From Gemmataceae bacterium (GTDB taxonomy: Bacteria; Planctomycetota; Planctomycetia; Gemmatales; Gemmataceae): a stretch of 64,000 bases of DNA. The DNA lies in NCBI GenBank assembly GCA_022842245.1, contig JALHPZ010000007.1, positions 157,674-221,673 on the forward strand, given 5' to 3'. The notes under the pieces were generated by a model. It saw nothing but the letters and a program-made list of their open reading frames with translations, was not told the DNA's origin and did no database searches. Shown here one piece after another: positions 17,863 to 25,734 of this stretch (positions are counted from its first letter, which is position 1; each line of letters opens with the position of its first letter). Made by a program: the position numbers and the translations under genes.

Positions 17863-18880
17863 CGGCCGGCGCGACCGCGCGGCCGAACTTCTCGACCACC
17901 AATTCCGTGAGGAGGACCAGTTGCACGCGGCGGTCGACGAGGTGGTCGGCGTCGAGGCAGCGATCGAGCAATTCCATCAGGCTGTCGACGCCGACACGCT
18001 CCGCGCAGCGGCGGAGCTTGTCGGCGTCCGCCGGTTCAAGTCCGGCAACGTCCCCTCCCAGCGCCAACCGCAACGCGGTCGCGATCAGGTCCACGGCCAG
18101 CCCCAGCGCCGCGGACGCCCGCCGGCGCTGCGCGGCCGATTCCTTCCCGGCGTCCTCGATGAACTTCGCCCACACTTCCAGCAACGGCGCGCTTTGTGGC
18201 CGGGACGACGACAGGAACGCGATCATCGCGGAGCGCAGGTCCAGCACGGCCGGATCGTTCAACGCCAGCGCCCGCTCGGCGCTGCCCCCGGCGAGCTTCA
18301 AGAGTCGATCCAAGGTGGCGCGATCGCGGACGCCGTGGTCCGCCAGCACCTTCTCGATCGCGGAGTCGGACAGCGGCGCAAACGGTATCACCTGACAGCG
18401 CGAGCGGATCGTCGCGAGTTGCGCATCCGCCGACGTCGCAAGCAGAATGATCGTCGTGCCCGGTGGCGGCTCCTCCAGGCTTTTCAAGAAGGCGTTCGCC
18501 GATTCGGCGTTGAAGTCGTCCGCGTCCTCGATCACCGCCACCTTGCGTGAACCGCGCGATGGCTTCAAGCCCAACGTCCCGATCAGTTCACGGATCGTAT
18601 CGACCGGCAGTTCCTGTTTGTCGTCGGGCTTGCGCACGAAGGAGCAATCGGGGTGCGTGCCGGCGGCGATCTGAACGCAGGCGGCGCAGCGGTCGCAGGC
18701 GGTGAGATCCTCCGGCGGAGCCTCGCACAGCAACGCCTTCGCGAACTCCAGGGCGAAGCGGCGCTTGCCGACGCCCGAAGGGCCACAGAAGAGATACGCG
18801 TGGGCCATCCGTCCGCGCCGGTAGGCGGTGCGGAGTTGATCGCGGGCGGCGTCGTGGCCGTGGATGCTCGACCAACTCAT
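17846..18880 (-). CDS. holB: DNA polymerase III subunit delta'
   Basis: A 344-residue AAA+ clamp-loader subunit. It has AHAYLFCGPSGVGKRRFALEFAKALLC (Walker A), a zinc module (CDRCAACVQI), VAVIEDADDFNAESANAFLKSLEEPP (degenerate Walker B and sensor region) and TIRSRCQVIPF (SRC motif). The ATG overlaps the tmk stop (ATGA), the common tmk-holB arrangement. The long open frame upstream runs through tmk and is not part of this protein. Confidence 0.9.
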   Translation of the reverse strand: MSWSSIHGHDAARDQLRTAYRRGRMAHAYLFCGPSGVGKRRFALEFAKALLCEAPPEDLTACDRCAACVQIAAGTHPDCSFVRKPDDKQELPVDTIRELIGTLGLKPSRGSRKVAVIEDADDFNAESANAFLKSLEEPPPGTTIILLATSADAQLATIRSRCQVIPFAPLSDSAIEKVLADHGVRDRATLDRLLKLAGGSAERALALNDPAVLDLRSAMIAFLSSSRPQSAPLLEVWAKFIEDAGKESAAQRRRASAALGLAVDLIATALRLALGGDVAGLEPADADKLRRCAERVGVDSLMELLDRCLDADHLVDRRVQLVLLTELVVEKFGRAVAPAVTDRR

Positions 18881-19512
18881 GCCGGGTGCCCCCGCGCCGC
18901 GAGCAGCGGCCGCACGAGCGCGAGCGTTGCCGCGTGCACGGCGTCGGCGTCCGGCGAGGCGTCCAGGACGGCGATGCCGTCCGGATTCACGCGGGCCTCG
19001 GCCAGGTAGCCGTTGCGGACGCGCTCGTCGTAGTCGGCACCGCGGCTCTCGATCCGGTCCGCGGGTCGGCCGCGCCGCGAGCGTGCGGCTACCACCGGAA
19101 GATCGAACACAATGGTGAGGTCCGGCATCAGCCCGCCCGTGGTGAATCGTCCCACGTCCCAAAGTTCCCGCGGGTCCAACCCGCCGGCATGCCCCTGATA
19201 CACCACGTTCGCCAACAGGAAACGATCGGAAACAACAACCTCGCCGCGCGCGAGCGCCGGGCGGATGACGCGCGCGACCAGTTCGGCGCGGCTGGCCATG
19301 AAGAGCAACGCCTCGGCGCGGGCGTCGATCGCGGTCGCGCGGCCGTGGAGGAGGATTTCTCGAAGCTTCGCGCCGAGTTCGGTGCCGCCAGGGTCGACGC
19401 ACGCCGTCACGGCGGCACCGCCGGCACGCAGGGCGTCCACGAGGCGGCGGACCTGCGTGGATTTGCCGGTACCGTCGATGCCGTCGAGCGAAAGGAAAAT
19501 GGGTTCGGGCAT
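18877..19512 (-). CDS. tmk: Thymidylate kinase
   Basis: A 211-residue kinase converting dTMP to dTDP. The P-loop is FLSLDGIDGTGKSTQ near residues 6-20. VDPGGTELGAKLREILL, VVSDRFLLANVVYQGHAGGL and the lid SRRGRPADRIESR follow. The ATG overlaps the stop of the lipoyl-like gene by 4 nt, and the stop overlaps the holB start by 4 nt. Confidence 0.92.
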   Translation of the reverse strand: MPEPIFLSLDGIDGTGKSTQVRRLVDALRAGGAAVTACVDPGGTELGAKLREILLHGRATAIDARAEALLFMASRAELVARVIRPALARGEVVVSDRFLLANVVYQGHAGGLDPRELWDVGRFTTGGLMPDLTIVFDLPVVAARSRRGRPADRIESRGADYDERVRNGYLAEARVNPDGIAVLDASPDADAVHAATLALVRPLLAARGHPA

Positions 19513-19754
19513 CAGAAGTCTGCTGGTTCGAGCGAGCCGAGTATCTGGCCGGCGACCAGTGTGTCGCCGGGCTGGGCGAACCGTTCGCGCAGGTAACCAT
19601 CGGCCGGCGCGGGGATGTCCACGATCGCGCCGGGAAAGGCGATCTCGGCGATGCGGTCGCCTTCTCGGACCCGCTCGCCGGTGCGGACGAGCCACAAACT
19701 CAGCCGGCACCGCGGGCTGCCCACATCGGGCAAGGCGATTGGCACCGCGTTCAA
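19512..19754 (-). CDS. Lipoyl/biotinyl-domain-like protein with no lysine
   Basis: An 80-residue single-domain protein that follows the lipoyl fold through its length: PIALPDVG, WLVRTGERVREGDRIAEI, VDIPAPADGYLRE, GDTLVAGQILGSLE. At the hairpin where the lipoyl- or biotinyl-lysine (usually DKA) should be, the sequence reads AFPGAIV, and there is no lysine anywhere in the protein. It cannot be lipoylated in the standard way. The probable TTG start overlaps the lipA stop (TTGA); a GTG three codons later is an alternative. It lies between lipA and tmk. Confidence 0.75.
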   Translation of the reverse strand: MNAVPIALPDVGSPRCRLSLWLVRTGERVREGDRIAEIAFPGAIVDIPAPADGYLRERFAQPGDTLVAGQILGSLEPADF

Positions 19755-20644
19755 TGCGGCACCATCTCGTCGGCGTGGTAACTGGACCGCACGTACGGCC
19801 CGGCGACGACTTGCCGGAAGCCCAACAAGCGGGCGCGGGCGGCCAAATCGTCGAACTCCGAGGGCGGCACGTACCGGGCTACGGGTATGTGCTTGAGCGT
19901 CGGCGCGAGGTACTGGCCGAGCGTCAGCACGTCGCACGCGATGGCGCGCAGGTCGGCGAAGACGTCGAACAGTTCGTCGGTCGTTTCGCCGAGGCCGAGC
20001 ATCAACCCCGCCTTCGTCACGATATCCGGCCGGCGCTGCTTCACTCGATCCAGCAGATCGAGGCTGCGGCGATACTCCGCCCGGCCACGCACACGGCGGT
20101 AGAGTCGGGGCACGGTTTCGAGGTTGTGGTTGAACACGTCCGGGCTGGATTCGAGGACGCGGTCGATCGCGGCCGCATCGCCGAGGAAGTCCGGCGTCAG
20201 CACTTCGACGGCCGCGCCGGTGCGCTCGCGGACGGCGACGACGCAGCGGGCGAAGTGGTCGGCACCGCCGTCGGGCAGGTCGTCGCGCGTCACGGACGTG
20301 ATGACGACATGTTTCAAACCCAGTCGGGCCGCCGCCTCCGCGACGCGCGCCGGTTCGTCGTCTTCGAGCGGTTGCGTCTCGCCGCGCGGTACGGAGCAGA
20401 AGCCGCACGGCCTCGTGCAGACGTTGCCGAGCACCATGAACGTCGCCGTCCGGCGCGAGTAGCACTCCGGCCGGTTCGGACAGCGGGCGTTCTCGCAGAC
20501 GGTCTCGAGTTTGAGATCGCGGAGCAGCGATTCGGTGAAAAAGTTCTCGTTGCCGACCGGGAGCGGGCGCTTGAGCCAGTCCGGCAGTCGGCGGGCGCCG
20601 ATCGGGTGGCGTTCGGGGCGTTCAACGACGGTGAGCGTTCGCAT
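19751..20644 (-). CDS. lipA: Lipoyl synthase
   Basis: A 297-residue radical-SAM enzyme that inserts two sulfurs into protein-bound octanoyl groups. Both iron-sulfur cluster motifs are intact: CENARCPNRPEC (CX4CX5C, auxiliary cluster) and CTRPCGFC (CX3CX2C, SAM cluster). Also seen are VFNHNLETVPRLY, TKAGLMLGLGET, LTLGQYL and the C-terminal AGPYVRSSYHA. The chosen ATG begins MRTLTVVERPERHPIG and overlaps the end of lipB by 23 nt. Confidence 0.94.
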   Translation of the reverse strand: MRTLTVVERPERHPIGARRLPDWLKRPLPVGNENFFTESLLRDLKLETVCENARCPNRPECYSRRTATFMVLGNVCTRPCGFCSVPRGETQPLEDDEPARVAEAAARLGLKHVVITSVTRDDLPDGGADHFARCVVAVRERTGAAVEVLTPDFLGDAAAIDRVLESSPDVFNHNLETVPRLYRRVRGRAEYRRSLDLLDRVKQRRPDIVTKAGLMLGLGETTDELFDVFADLRAIACDVLTLGQYLAPTLKHIPVARYVPPSEFDDLAARARLLGFRQVVAGPYVRSSYHADEMVPH

Positions 20645-21332
20645 GGAGGATGTTGTGCGAATGGAGGACGGTTTGTCGAGAGTATCCGAAGCGGGCGGCG
20701 ATCGCGTTCGCGAGTTCAACGCGCACGCCGGCGAGGCGGACGCGGCGCGGGCTTTCGCGTTCGAGCGACGTCATCGACTTCGGGTCGCCATCGCAATCGA
20801 TGGATTCGAAGAGTTCGAGGTCCGGGCAGACATTGACCACGAGGCCGAATGCGGTGACCTCGGAGCGAACGGCGATACCGGCATGGGCGATGCGGCGCTC
20901 GCCCACGCGCAGGCCGGGACGTTCGGAATCGACCGTCACATCGACACCGTAGCTAGCCACGACATCGCGGGTGGCCACCTGCAACTCGCGCAGGTATTCC
21001 CCCGGCGTGCGCCGCAGGCTCGCGAGGGGCAGGATGGGATAGGCACAGACCTGGCCGGGCACATGGAGCATCGTACCGCCGCCGCGAGCGACGTAGCGTA
21101 GCCGCCATTCGCGGCCGGCCATCGCTTCCGGCGAGAGGCGCACGTGCCGCCGGCTGCCGTCGCGGCCGATGGTCACGATCGGCGGATGCTCGCAGACGAC
21201 CAGCGATGCCAGTTCCGGTTCGCCGCCAACCTCGTACACCAGCCGCCGCTGGAACGACAGGAACTCCTCGTAAGGAAGCGAACCGAGCAGGTACACGCGC
21301 AGCGATGAGCGGACGTCCGCGATTTCCTCCAT
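20622..21332 (-). CDS. lipB: LipB-family octanoyltransferase-like protein with altered active site
   Basis: A 236-residue protein clearly in the LipB fold: CEHPPIVTIGR, ARGGGTMLHVPGQVCAYPI, GLRVGERRIAHAGIAV and FGLVVNVCPDLELFESI. Classical LipB uses a lysine (G-x-KIA-x-x-G) and a cysteine (I-x-PCG). Here the lysine position is R147 (ERRIAHAG) and the PCG position reads CDG, so the cysteine is shifted one residue early (C180) and D181 takes its place. The usual THG is AFG. It may be non-classical, inactive, or use C169 or C180. It leads the lipB-lipA-lipoyl-like-tmk-holB run. Confidence 0.8.
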   Translation of the reverse strand: MEEIADVRSSLRVYLLGSLPYEEFLSFQRRLVYEVGGEPELASLVVCEHPPIVTIGRDGSRRHVRLSPEAMAGREWRLRYVARGGGTMLHVPGQVCAYPILPLASLRRTPGEYLRELQVATRDVVASYGVDVTVDSERPGLRVGERRIAHAGIAVRSEVTAFGLVVNVCPDLELFESIDCDGDPKSMTSLERESPRRVRLAGVRVELANAIAARFGYSRQTVLHSHNILHANAHRR

Positions 21333-21446
21333 GCCGTCTCGGTCCTCTCTTTGATTCGAATCATTCTACCCCATTCGATCGGCCTTGACGCGATCCGCCG
21401 ATTCTGGCCTTCTGACGCTTTCTTCGGTTGATGAAACGTAGACGCC

Positions 21447-23018
21447 ATGAGCGACCGACTCAAAGGATTCATGCTCCATCCGCTCCTCCTCGCGGCCGTT
21501 CTCACTCTCGTGAACGCCGCCAAGCCGGTGCTGATTGACGACACCGCCTACCTCGCGTTCGCCCGCCACCTCGCGGAACGTCCGTCCGAACCCTACGGGT
21601 TTTTCCTCTTCTGGTACGATTATCCGCACCCGGCGATCAAGCATGTGCTCCCGCCCGTGCTGCCGTACTGGCTCGGTCTCGGCCTCGCGTTGTTCGGCGA
21701 GGATCTGTTCCTGCTCAAGCTCTGGCTGTTCCCGTTTGCCGCGGTCCTCGCCTACGCGGCACGATTCCTGTCACGACGATTCATGCCCGATTCGGCCGGT
21801 AAGGTCGCCGCCATGCTGACCATCGGCCCCGGGGCGCTGCCGTTTTTCAACTTCATGCTGGACCTCCCCGCGCTCGCATTGCAACTCGGCGCGATTGCAC
21901 TCGCATTCCGGGGTATCGATTCCCGACGAAGCTGGCCGTGGGCCGTGGGGACCGGTCTTGCGACGACACTTGCACTCCAGACGAAATTCTCCGTTCTCGG
22001 GCTGCCCGCGATCCTCCTCGCGATCGGATACTTTCCGGGGCGTATCCGTTTCGCCGTTCTCGCCGTCGCCATCGGGATTGGCGGATTCGTGCTATGGGAG
22101 GGATATGTTTATTCCGTCCACGGACTCTCACACTTCCTGCACCACACCTTCGGCTACGCGAAGGACACGAACGTGCAGACCAAAATGGCACTGGCGATCG
22201 CTTTGCTGGGTCATGTGGGGTTGACGGCGGGTTGGGCCGGCCGAACGCTCGCGTTTCCGGGTGCCGCGTTAATTTTCGGCTTGGGTTTCCTGACCCTTGC
22301 GTTTCTCCCTGTGCCCGGCACCTCGACGATTCTCGGAATGATGCTTCTCGTGCTTGGAGGCGGCGCGATTCTCCCCGTTCTCCGGTTCGCGATTCCGTTC
22401 CTTCTCCGCCGCGCGACCGCGCCGGAATCTCGCGTTCTCGCCGCCTGGCTTATCCTCGAAATCCTGGTCTACTTCGCCGTATCGCCTTTTCCGGCCGGCC
22501 GCCGAGTCCTCGGAATCACGGTGCCCTTGGTCCTCTTGCTGGCTCGCGAATTCGAGCTGACGCTCCGCGGCATCACCTTCGGTCTGGGTATGGCCCTCGC
22601 CGTCACGGCGCTGGACGGACACGACGCCGCCGCCGAGCGATCGATTCCCCAACGAGCCGCCGCGATCACACGGGGCTCGGGCACGACGCATACCCTCGGC
22701 CATTGGGGCTTCCAGTACTACGCCGAGCGGGAGGGGATGCGGCTCGTCGATTCCCGCGTGACGCTCTTCGAGGCGGGCGATTGGCTGCTCGTGCCCATTG
22801 GCGAGCGCCCGCAGACCGGCGGCTATCGCGTGGTACCGAACTCCGAGACGATGGAACGGATCGCCGAGTTGGTCGAAGAGGATGTGATCCGCTTGAAGTC
22901 GATCCCGAACCTATATTCGGCACGCACGCCCTTCGCGGTGCGCACCGGTCCCCGCTTGAAGTACGAGTTGTATCGGATCCGAACGGCGACCGCCGCGACG
23001 ATTATTCGCGTGCCGTGA
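21447..23018 (+). CDS. GT-C fold (GT39-like) membrane glycosyltransferase
   Basis: A 523-residue polytopic protein. An N-terminal span is followed by an acidic loop, VLIDDTAYLAFARHLAERP, then FFLFWYDYPHPAIKHVLPPVLPYW, and about ten membrane segments to residue 390. A soluble tail ends the protein. The paired aspartates in the first loop are the expected catalytic or metal site of GT-C transferases. The acceptor is unknown. It is divergent from lipB, with 114 nt between the two starts. Confidence 0.75.
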   Translation: MSDRLKGFMLHPLLLAAVLTLVNAAKPVLIDDTAYLAFARHLAERPSEPYGFFLFWYDYPHPAIKHVLPPVLPYWLGLGLALFGEDLFLLKLWLFPFAAVLAYAARFLSRRFMPDSAGKVAAMLTIGPGALPFFNFMLDLPALALQLGAIALAFRGIDSRRSWPWAVGTGLATTLALQTKFSVLGLPAILLAIGYFPGRIRFAVLAVAIGIGGFVLWEGYVYSVHGLSHFLHHTFGYAKDTNVQTKMALAIALLGHVGLTAGWAGRTLAFPGAALIFGLGFLTLAFLPVPGTSTILGMMLLVLGGGAILPVLRFAIPFLLRRATAPESRVLAAWLILEILVYFAVSPFPAGRRVLGITVPLVLLLAREFELTLRGITFGLGMALAVTALDGHDAAAERSIPQRAAAITRGSGTTHTLGHWGFQYYAEREGMRLVDSRVTLFEAGDWLLVPIGERPQTGGYRVVPNSETMERIAELVEEDVIRLKSIPNLYSARTPFAVRTGPRLKYELYRIRTATAATIIRVP

Positions 23019-23030
23019 TGCCACTGGCGT

Positions 23031-24017
23031 CTATTGAGTCTCGTACACGGCAGGGTTCACGCAGTGCGGTAGTCGCTCGCCCTTCACGCCGGCCAACAAG
23101 TTCCGCGCGCACAACGTCGCCATCGCGTTCCTCGTGTCCACGGTCGCGCTGGCGATGTGCGGCGCGATGACGCAGTTCGGCAGCGAATAGAGTTCGTGCT
23201 CCGGCGGCAGCGGTTCCGGTTCGGTCACGTCCAGCCCGGCCGCGAAGATCGTGCCGGTCCGCAGGGCGTTTGCGAGTGCGGGTTGGTCCACGTGCGGCCC
23301 GCGTGCCGTGTTCACGAAGACCGCCGTCCGCTTCATCTTCGCGAACTCCGCGGCCCCGAACATTCCCTTCGTCGTCGGGTTCAGGTCGGCATGCACCGAG
23401 ACGAAATCGGACTCCGCGAGCAGGGTCTCGAGATCGACGTGCCGGGCACCGAGTTCGCGGTCGGCGTCCGGCTTCGGCTGTCGCGCGGTGTAGAGCACTT
23501 TCATGCCCCAGCCGCCGTGGAGCCGCTTCGCCGTGGCGAATCCGATGCGGCCCATGCCGACGACGCCGAGCGTACGGCCGGCGAGATCGCGGCCCAGCCA
23601 GCCGAGCGGTTCCCAGGTCAGCCAGCGCCCGGCGCGGGCGTCGAGGGAGCTTTCGCCGAGCCGCCGCGCCGCCGCGAGGAGGAGCGTGACCGCGATATCC
23701 GCCGTGGCGTCTGTCAGCGCTCCTGGCGTGTTCCCCACGGGGATCTTCCGCGCCGTCGCGGCCGCGAGGTCGATGTTGTTCACGCCAACGGCGAAGTTCG
23801 ACACGACGCGCAGTTTCGGTGCGGCGTCCAGCAGTGCGGCGTCGATCCGGTCCGTCAACAGCGAGACCAGTCCGACGCAGGACCGGGCTTTCTCGCGGAG
23901 GATTTCCGGCGATGGCGGCAGCCGTTTGGGCCAAACCTCCACGTCGCACTCGGCTTCGATCAATTGGAGCCCGGCATCGGGGATGCGCCGCGCGACGAAC
24001 ACCTGCGGTCGGGCCAT
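23031..24017 (-). CDS. D-isomer-specific 2-hydroxyacid dehydrogenase (glyoxylate/hydroxypyruvate reductase type)
   Basis: A 328-residue NAD(P)-dependent dehydrogenase. It has VSNFAVGVNNIDL and NTPGALTDATADIAVTLLL, the Rossmann motif GVVGMGRIGFATAKRL, the Arg of NTARGPHVDQ, the Glu of GLDVTEPEPLP, and the catalytic His of APHIASATVDTR. These fit a glyoxylate or hydroxypyruvate reductase; 3-phosphoglycerate dehydrogenase is less likely since there is no ACT domain. The ATG at 24015-24017 begins MARPQVFVARR. Confidence 0.88.
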   Translation of the reverse strand: MARPQVFVARRIPDAGLQLIEAECDVEVWPKRLPPSPEILREKARSCVGLVSLLTDRIDAALLDAAPKLRVVSNFAVGVNNIDLAAATARKIPVGNTPGALTDATADIAVTLLLAAARRLGESSLDARAGRWLTWEPLGWLGRDLAGRTLGVVGMGRIGFATAKRLHGGWGMKVLYTARQPKPDADRELGARHVDLETLLAESDFVSVHADLNPTTKGMFGAAEFAKMKRTAVFVNTARGPHVDQPALANALRTGTIFAAGLDVTEPEPLPPEHELYSLPNCVIAPHIASATVDTRNAMATLCARNLLAGVKGERLPHCVNPAVYETQ

Positions 24018-24142
24018 GGGAAGGCACCTCGGGGGAAGGACGGGCATTCTAGCCGGAACCAAACTCGCGCAGACACGATTTCCCGATCCCGTTATGGTCC
24101 CGGTTCGCGCAGACCCGCCCCCATCTGTACGGAGACAGACCC

Positions 24143-25114
24143 ATGACCCTCGAACGCTGGAAACTTCTGGCCGGCGGTTTCGGTATCGCGATCGTCGGCG
24201 TCGTCGCGATGGCCAACCCGCAGTGCCCCGGCAAAACCGACCCGGCGCGGGAAAAGGCCCCGCCGACGCGGGAAGTCGTCGCGCGGCCGGTAGATACGCC
24301 GAAACCGATCGCATTGGTCACGCCGAAACCGGAACCGGCCGCCGTGCCCACGATTCCGGACGTCGTCGTCGGTACCGTGCCACCGATCGTCAATCCGCTG
24401 CCGAGCGTGCCGGCGTTGCCGGTCTCGCGCAAGGCCGAGACGGTCGTCGAGATTCCGCTCCCGGCGACGTCTTCGACAGTGGCGCTGCCGACGGTTTCTC
24501 CACTGACGATCGATCTGCCGAAGGTCGAAGCTGTGCCGAATCCGACTCCCGTCGCAGCTCCGCCCGTGTTGTCGCCATTGCCGTCGATTCCGTCGTCGCC
24601 CCCGCCGGCGATCGTCGCCGTCGAACCCGCGAAGGCTCGCCCGGCACCGAATCTCGCGCCGGCCCAGCCCGCATCCACCGCGCTCACGCCGACGCCGTTC
24701 CTCGAACCGCAGGTCGCGGCGCCGACGATCAAGGAGGAAGTGGAGACCCGCGTGCGCGTGGTGGTGCCGTTGGGCAAGAGCCAGGCGAAGTTCGAGGTGT
24801 TGACCGGTGAAACGGTCCTGTTGCAGGCCGTCTGCGAGGCCGTGGAAGTGCGTTCGCCCGGCGACAAGACTGAGAAGGGAAGCGCCGCGTCGCCGATCAA
24901 GGCGAGCGGCAAGGTGCGCTTCACCGCTCCGGGCTGCGAGGGGACCTGCGATACGCTGGCCGTGCTGCCGGGCACCGGCGAGGTGGAACTGACCGGCAGC
25001 GTGCGCGTGACTTGCAAGCACGGGAAGGCCGAAACCGAAATCCAGGCGACCACGATGAAATTCAAACTCGGTTCGGCGCCGGCGGTTGTGCCGGTATCCG
25101 CAAAAGGCTACTGA
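24143..25114 (+). CDS. Membrane-anchored Pro/Val-rich protein with C-terminal OstA/LptA-like region
   Basis: A 323-residue protein. Residues 8-24 form an N-terminal anchor (LLAGGFGIAIVGVVAMA). Residues 30-190 are low-complexity Pro/Ala/Val, likely to span the cell wall. The C-terminal domain (about 200-315) is ordered, with RVRVVVPLGKSQAKFEVLTG and a strand run GEVELTGSVRVTCKHGKAETEIQATTMKFKL that recalls the ladder of OstA/LptA proteins. That match is weak. No known family is certain. GGAGACAG lies upstream of the ATG. Confidence 0.65.
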   Translation: MTLERWKLLAGGFGIAIVGVVAMANPQCPGKTDPAREKAPPTREVVARPVDTPKPIALVTPKPEPAAVPTIPDVVVGTVPPIVNPLPSVPALPVSRKAETVVEIPLPATSSTVALPTVSPLTIDLPKVEAVPNPTPVAAPPVLSPLPSIPSSPPPAIVAVEPAKARPAPNLAPAQPASTALTPTPFLEPQVAAPTIKEEVETRVRVVVPLGKSQAKFEVLTGETVLLQAVCEAVEVRSPGDKTEKGSAASPIKASGKVRFTAPGCEGTCDTLAVLPGTGEVELTGSVRVTCKHGKAETEIQATTMKFKLGSAPAVVPVSAKGY

Positions 25115-25133
25115 TCGATTCCGATACACCATT

Positions 25134-25166
25134 TCGCCCCACGTCGGAATTTCCGGCGCGGGGCGA
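25134..25166 (+). terminator. Hairpin after the Pro-rich protein gene
   Basis: TCGCCCC at 25134-25140 pairs with GGGGCGA at 25160-25166, with extra pairs inside (CGG/CCG). The tail TTTCGTGTTC is only moderately T-rich, so it may be a weak intrinsic terminator. Confidence 0.45.
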
Positions 25167-25236
25167 TTTCGTGTTCTAAAGTTCGCGAACGGGAATTGCT
25201 CCCGTTTGCCCGAACCGGACAATCGATTCGATCGCC

Positions 25237-25734
25237 ATGTTCGCCAACCTTCTTTTTGGATTCGATTTCGCTCCGTATCAGCCGTACCTGCCGCATTTGG
25301 TGGGCTGCGGTGTGGCGACGGGCGTCTTCGCCGCCGTGATTGCTCGCAAGCTTCTCACCGGCCGATCGCACGTGGATGCGTCCGACGCCGCCCGATCGGG
25401 TCCGAATGCCTTCGAGGAATCGAGTTTCGGCGATCGACGGAATTCGCTCCGCCGCGAAGGGCAACCGGTTCACGTGCACCTTGCGTCTCCGGCGTTTCAT
25501 GGCAGTACGCGGGACGGATTGGTCATGGACCGTTCCACCGGCGGCCTGCGCATCCGTCTCGATTCGGCGGTCGCCCCCGGCACCGCGATCCAGATTCTCG
25601 CGACCAACGCGCCGGACACGACCCCGTGGGTAACCGCGATCATCCGCAACTGCAAACCGGTCGACCGCCAGTACGAGATTGGCTGCGAATTCGAATCCAC
25701 ACCGCCGTGGAACGTCTTGCTGCTGTTCGGTTAA
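25237..25734 (+). CDS. PilZ-domain protein with N-terminal membrane segment
   Basis: A 165-residue protein. One hydrophobic span (HLVGCGVATGVFAAVIARKLL) lies near the N-terminus. The PilZ domain runs from about residue 65: RRNSLRREGQPVHV (the Arg motif), VMDRSTGGLRIRL (D-x-S-x-x-G) and YEIGCEFE near the end. Such domains bind cyclic di-GMP; binding is inferred from the two motifs. The last 4 nt overlap the convergent ThDP-enzyme gene. Confidence 0.85.
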   Translation: MFANLLFGFDFAPYQPYLPHLVGCGVATGVFAAVIARKLLTGRSHVDASDAARSGPNAFEESSFGDRRNSLRREGQPVHVHLASPAFHGSTRDGLVMDRSTGGLRIRLDSAVAPGTAIQILATNAPDTTPWVTAIIRNCKPVDRQYEIGCEFESTPPWNVLLLFG

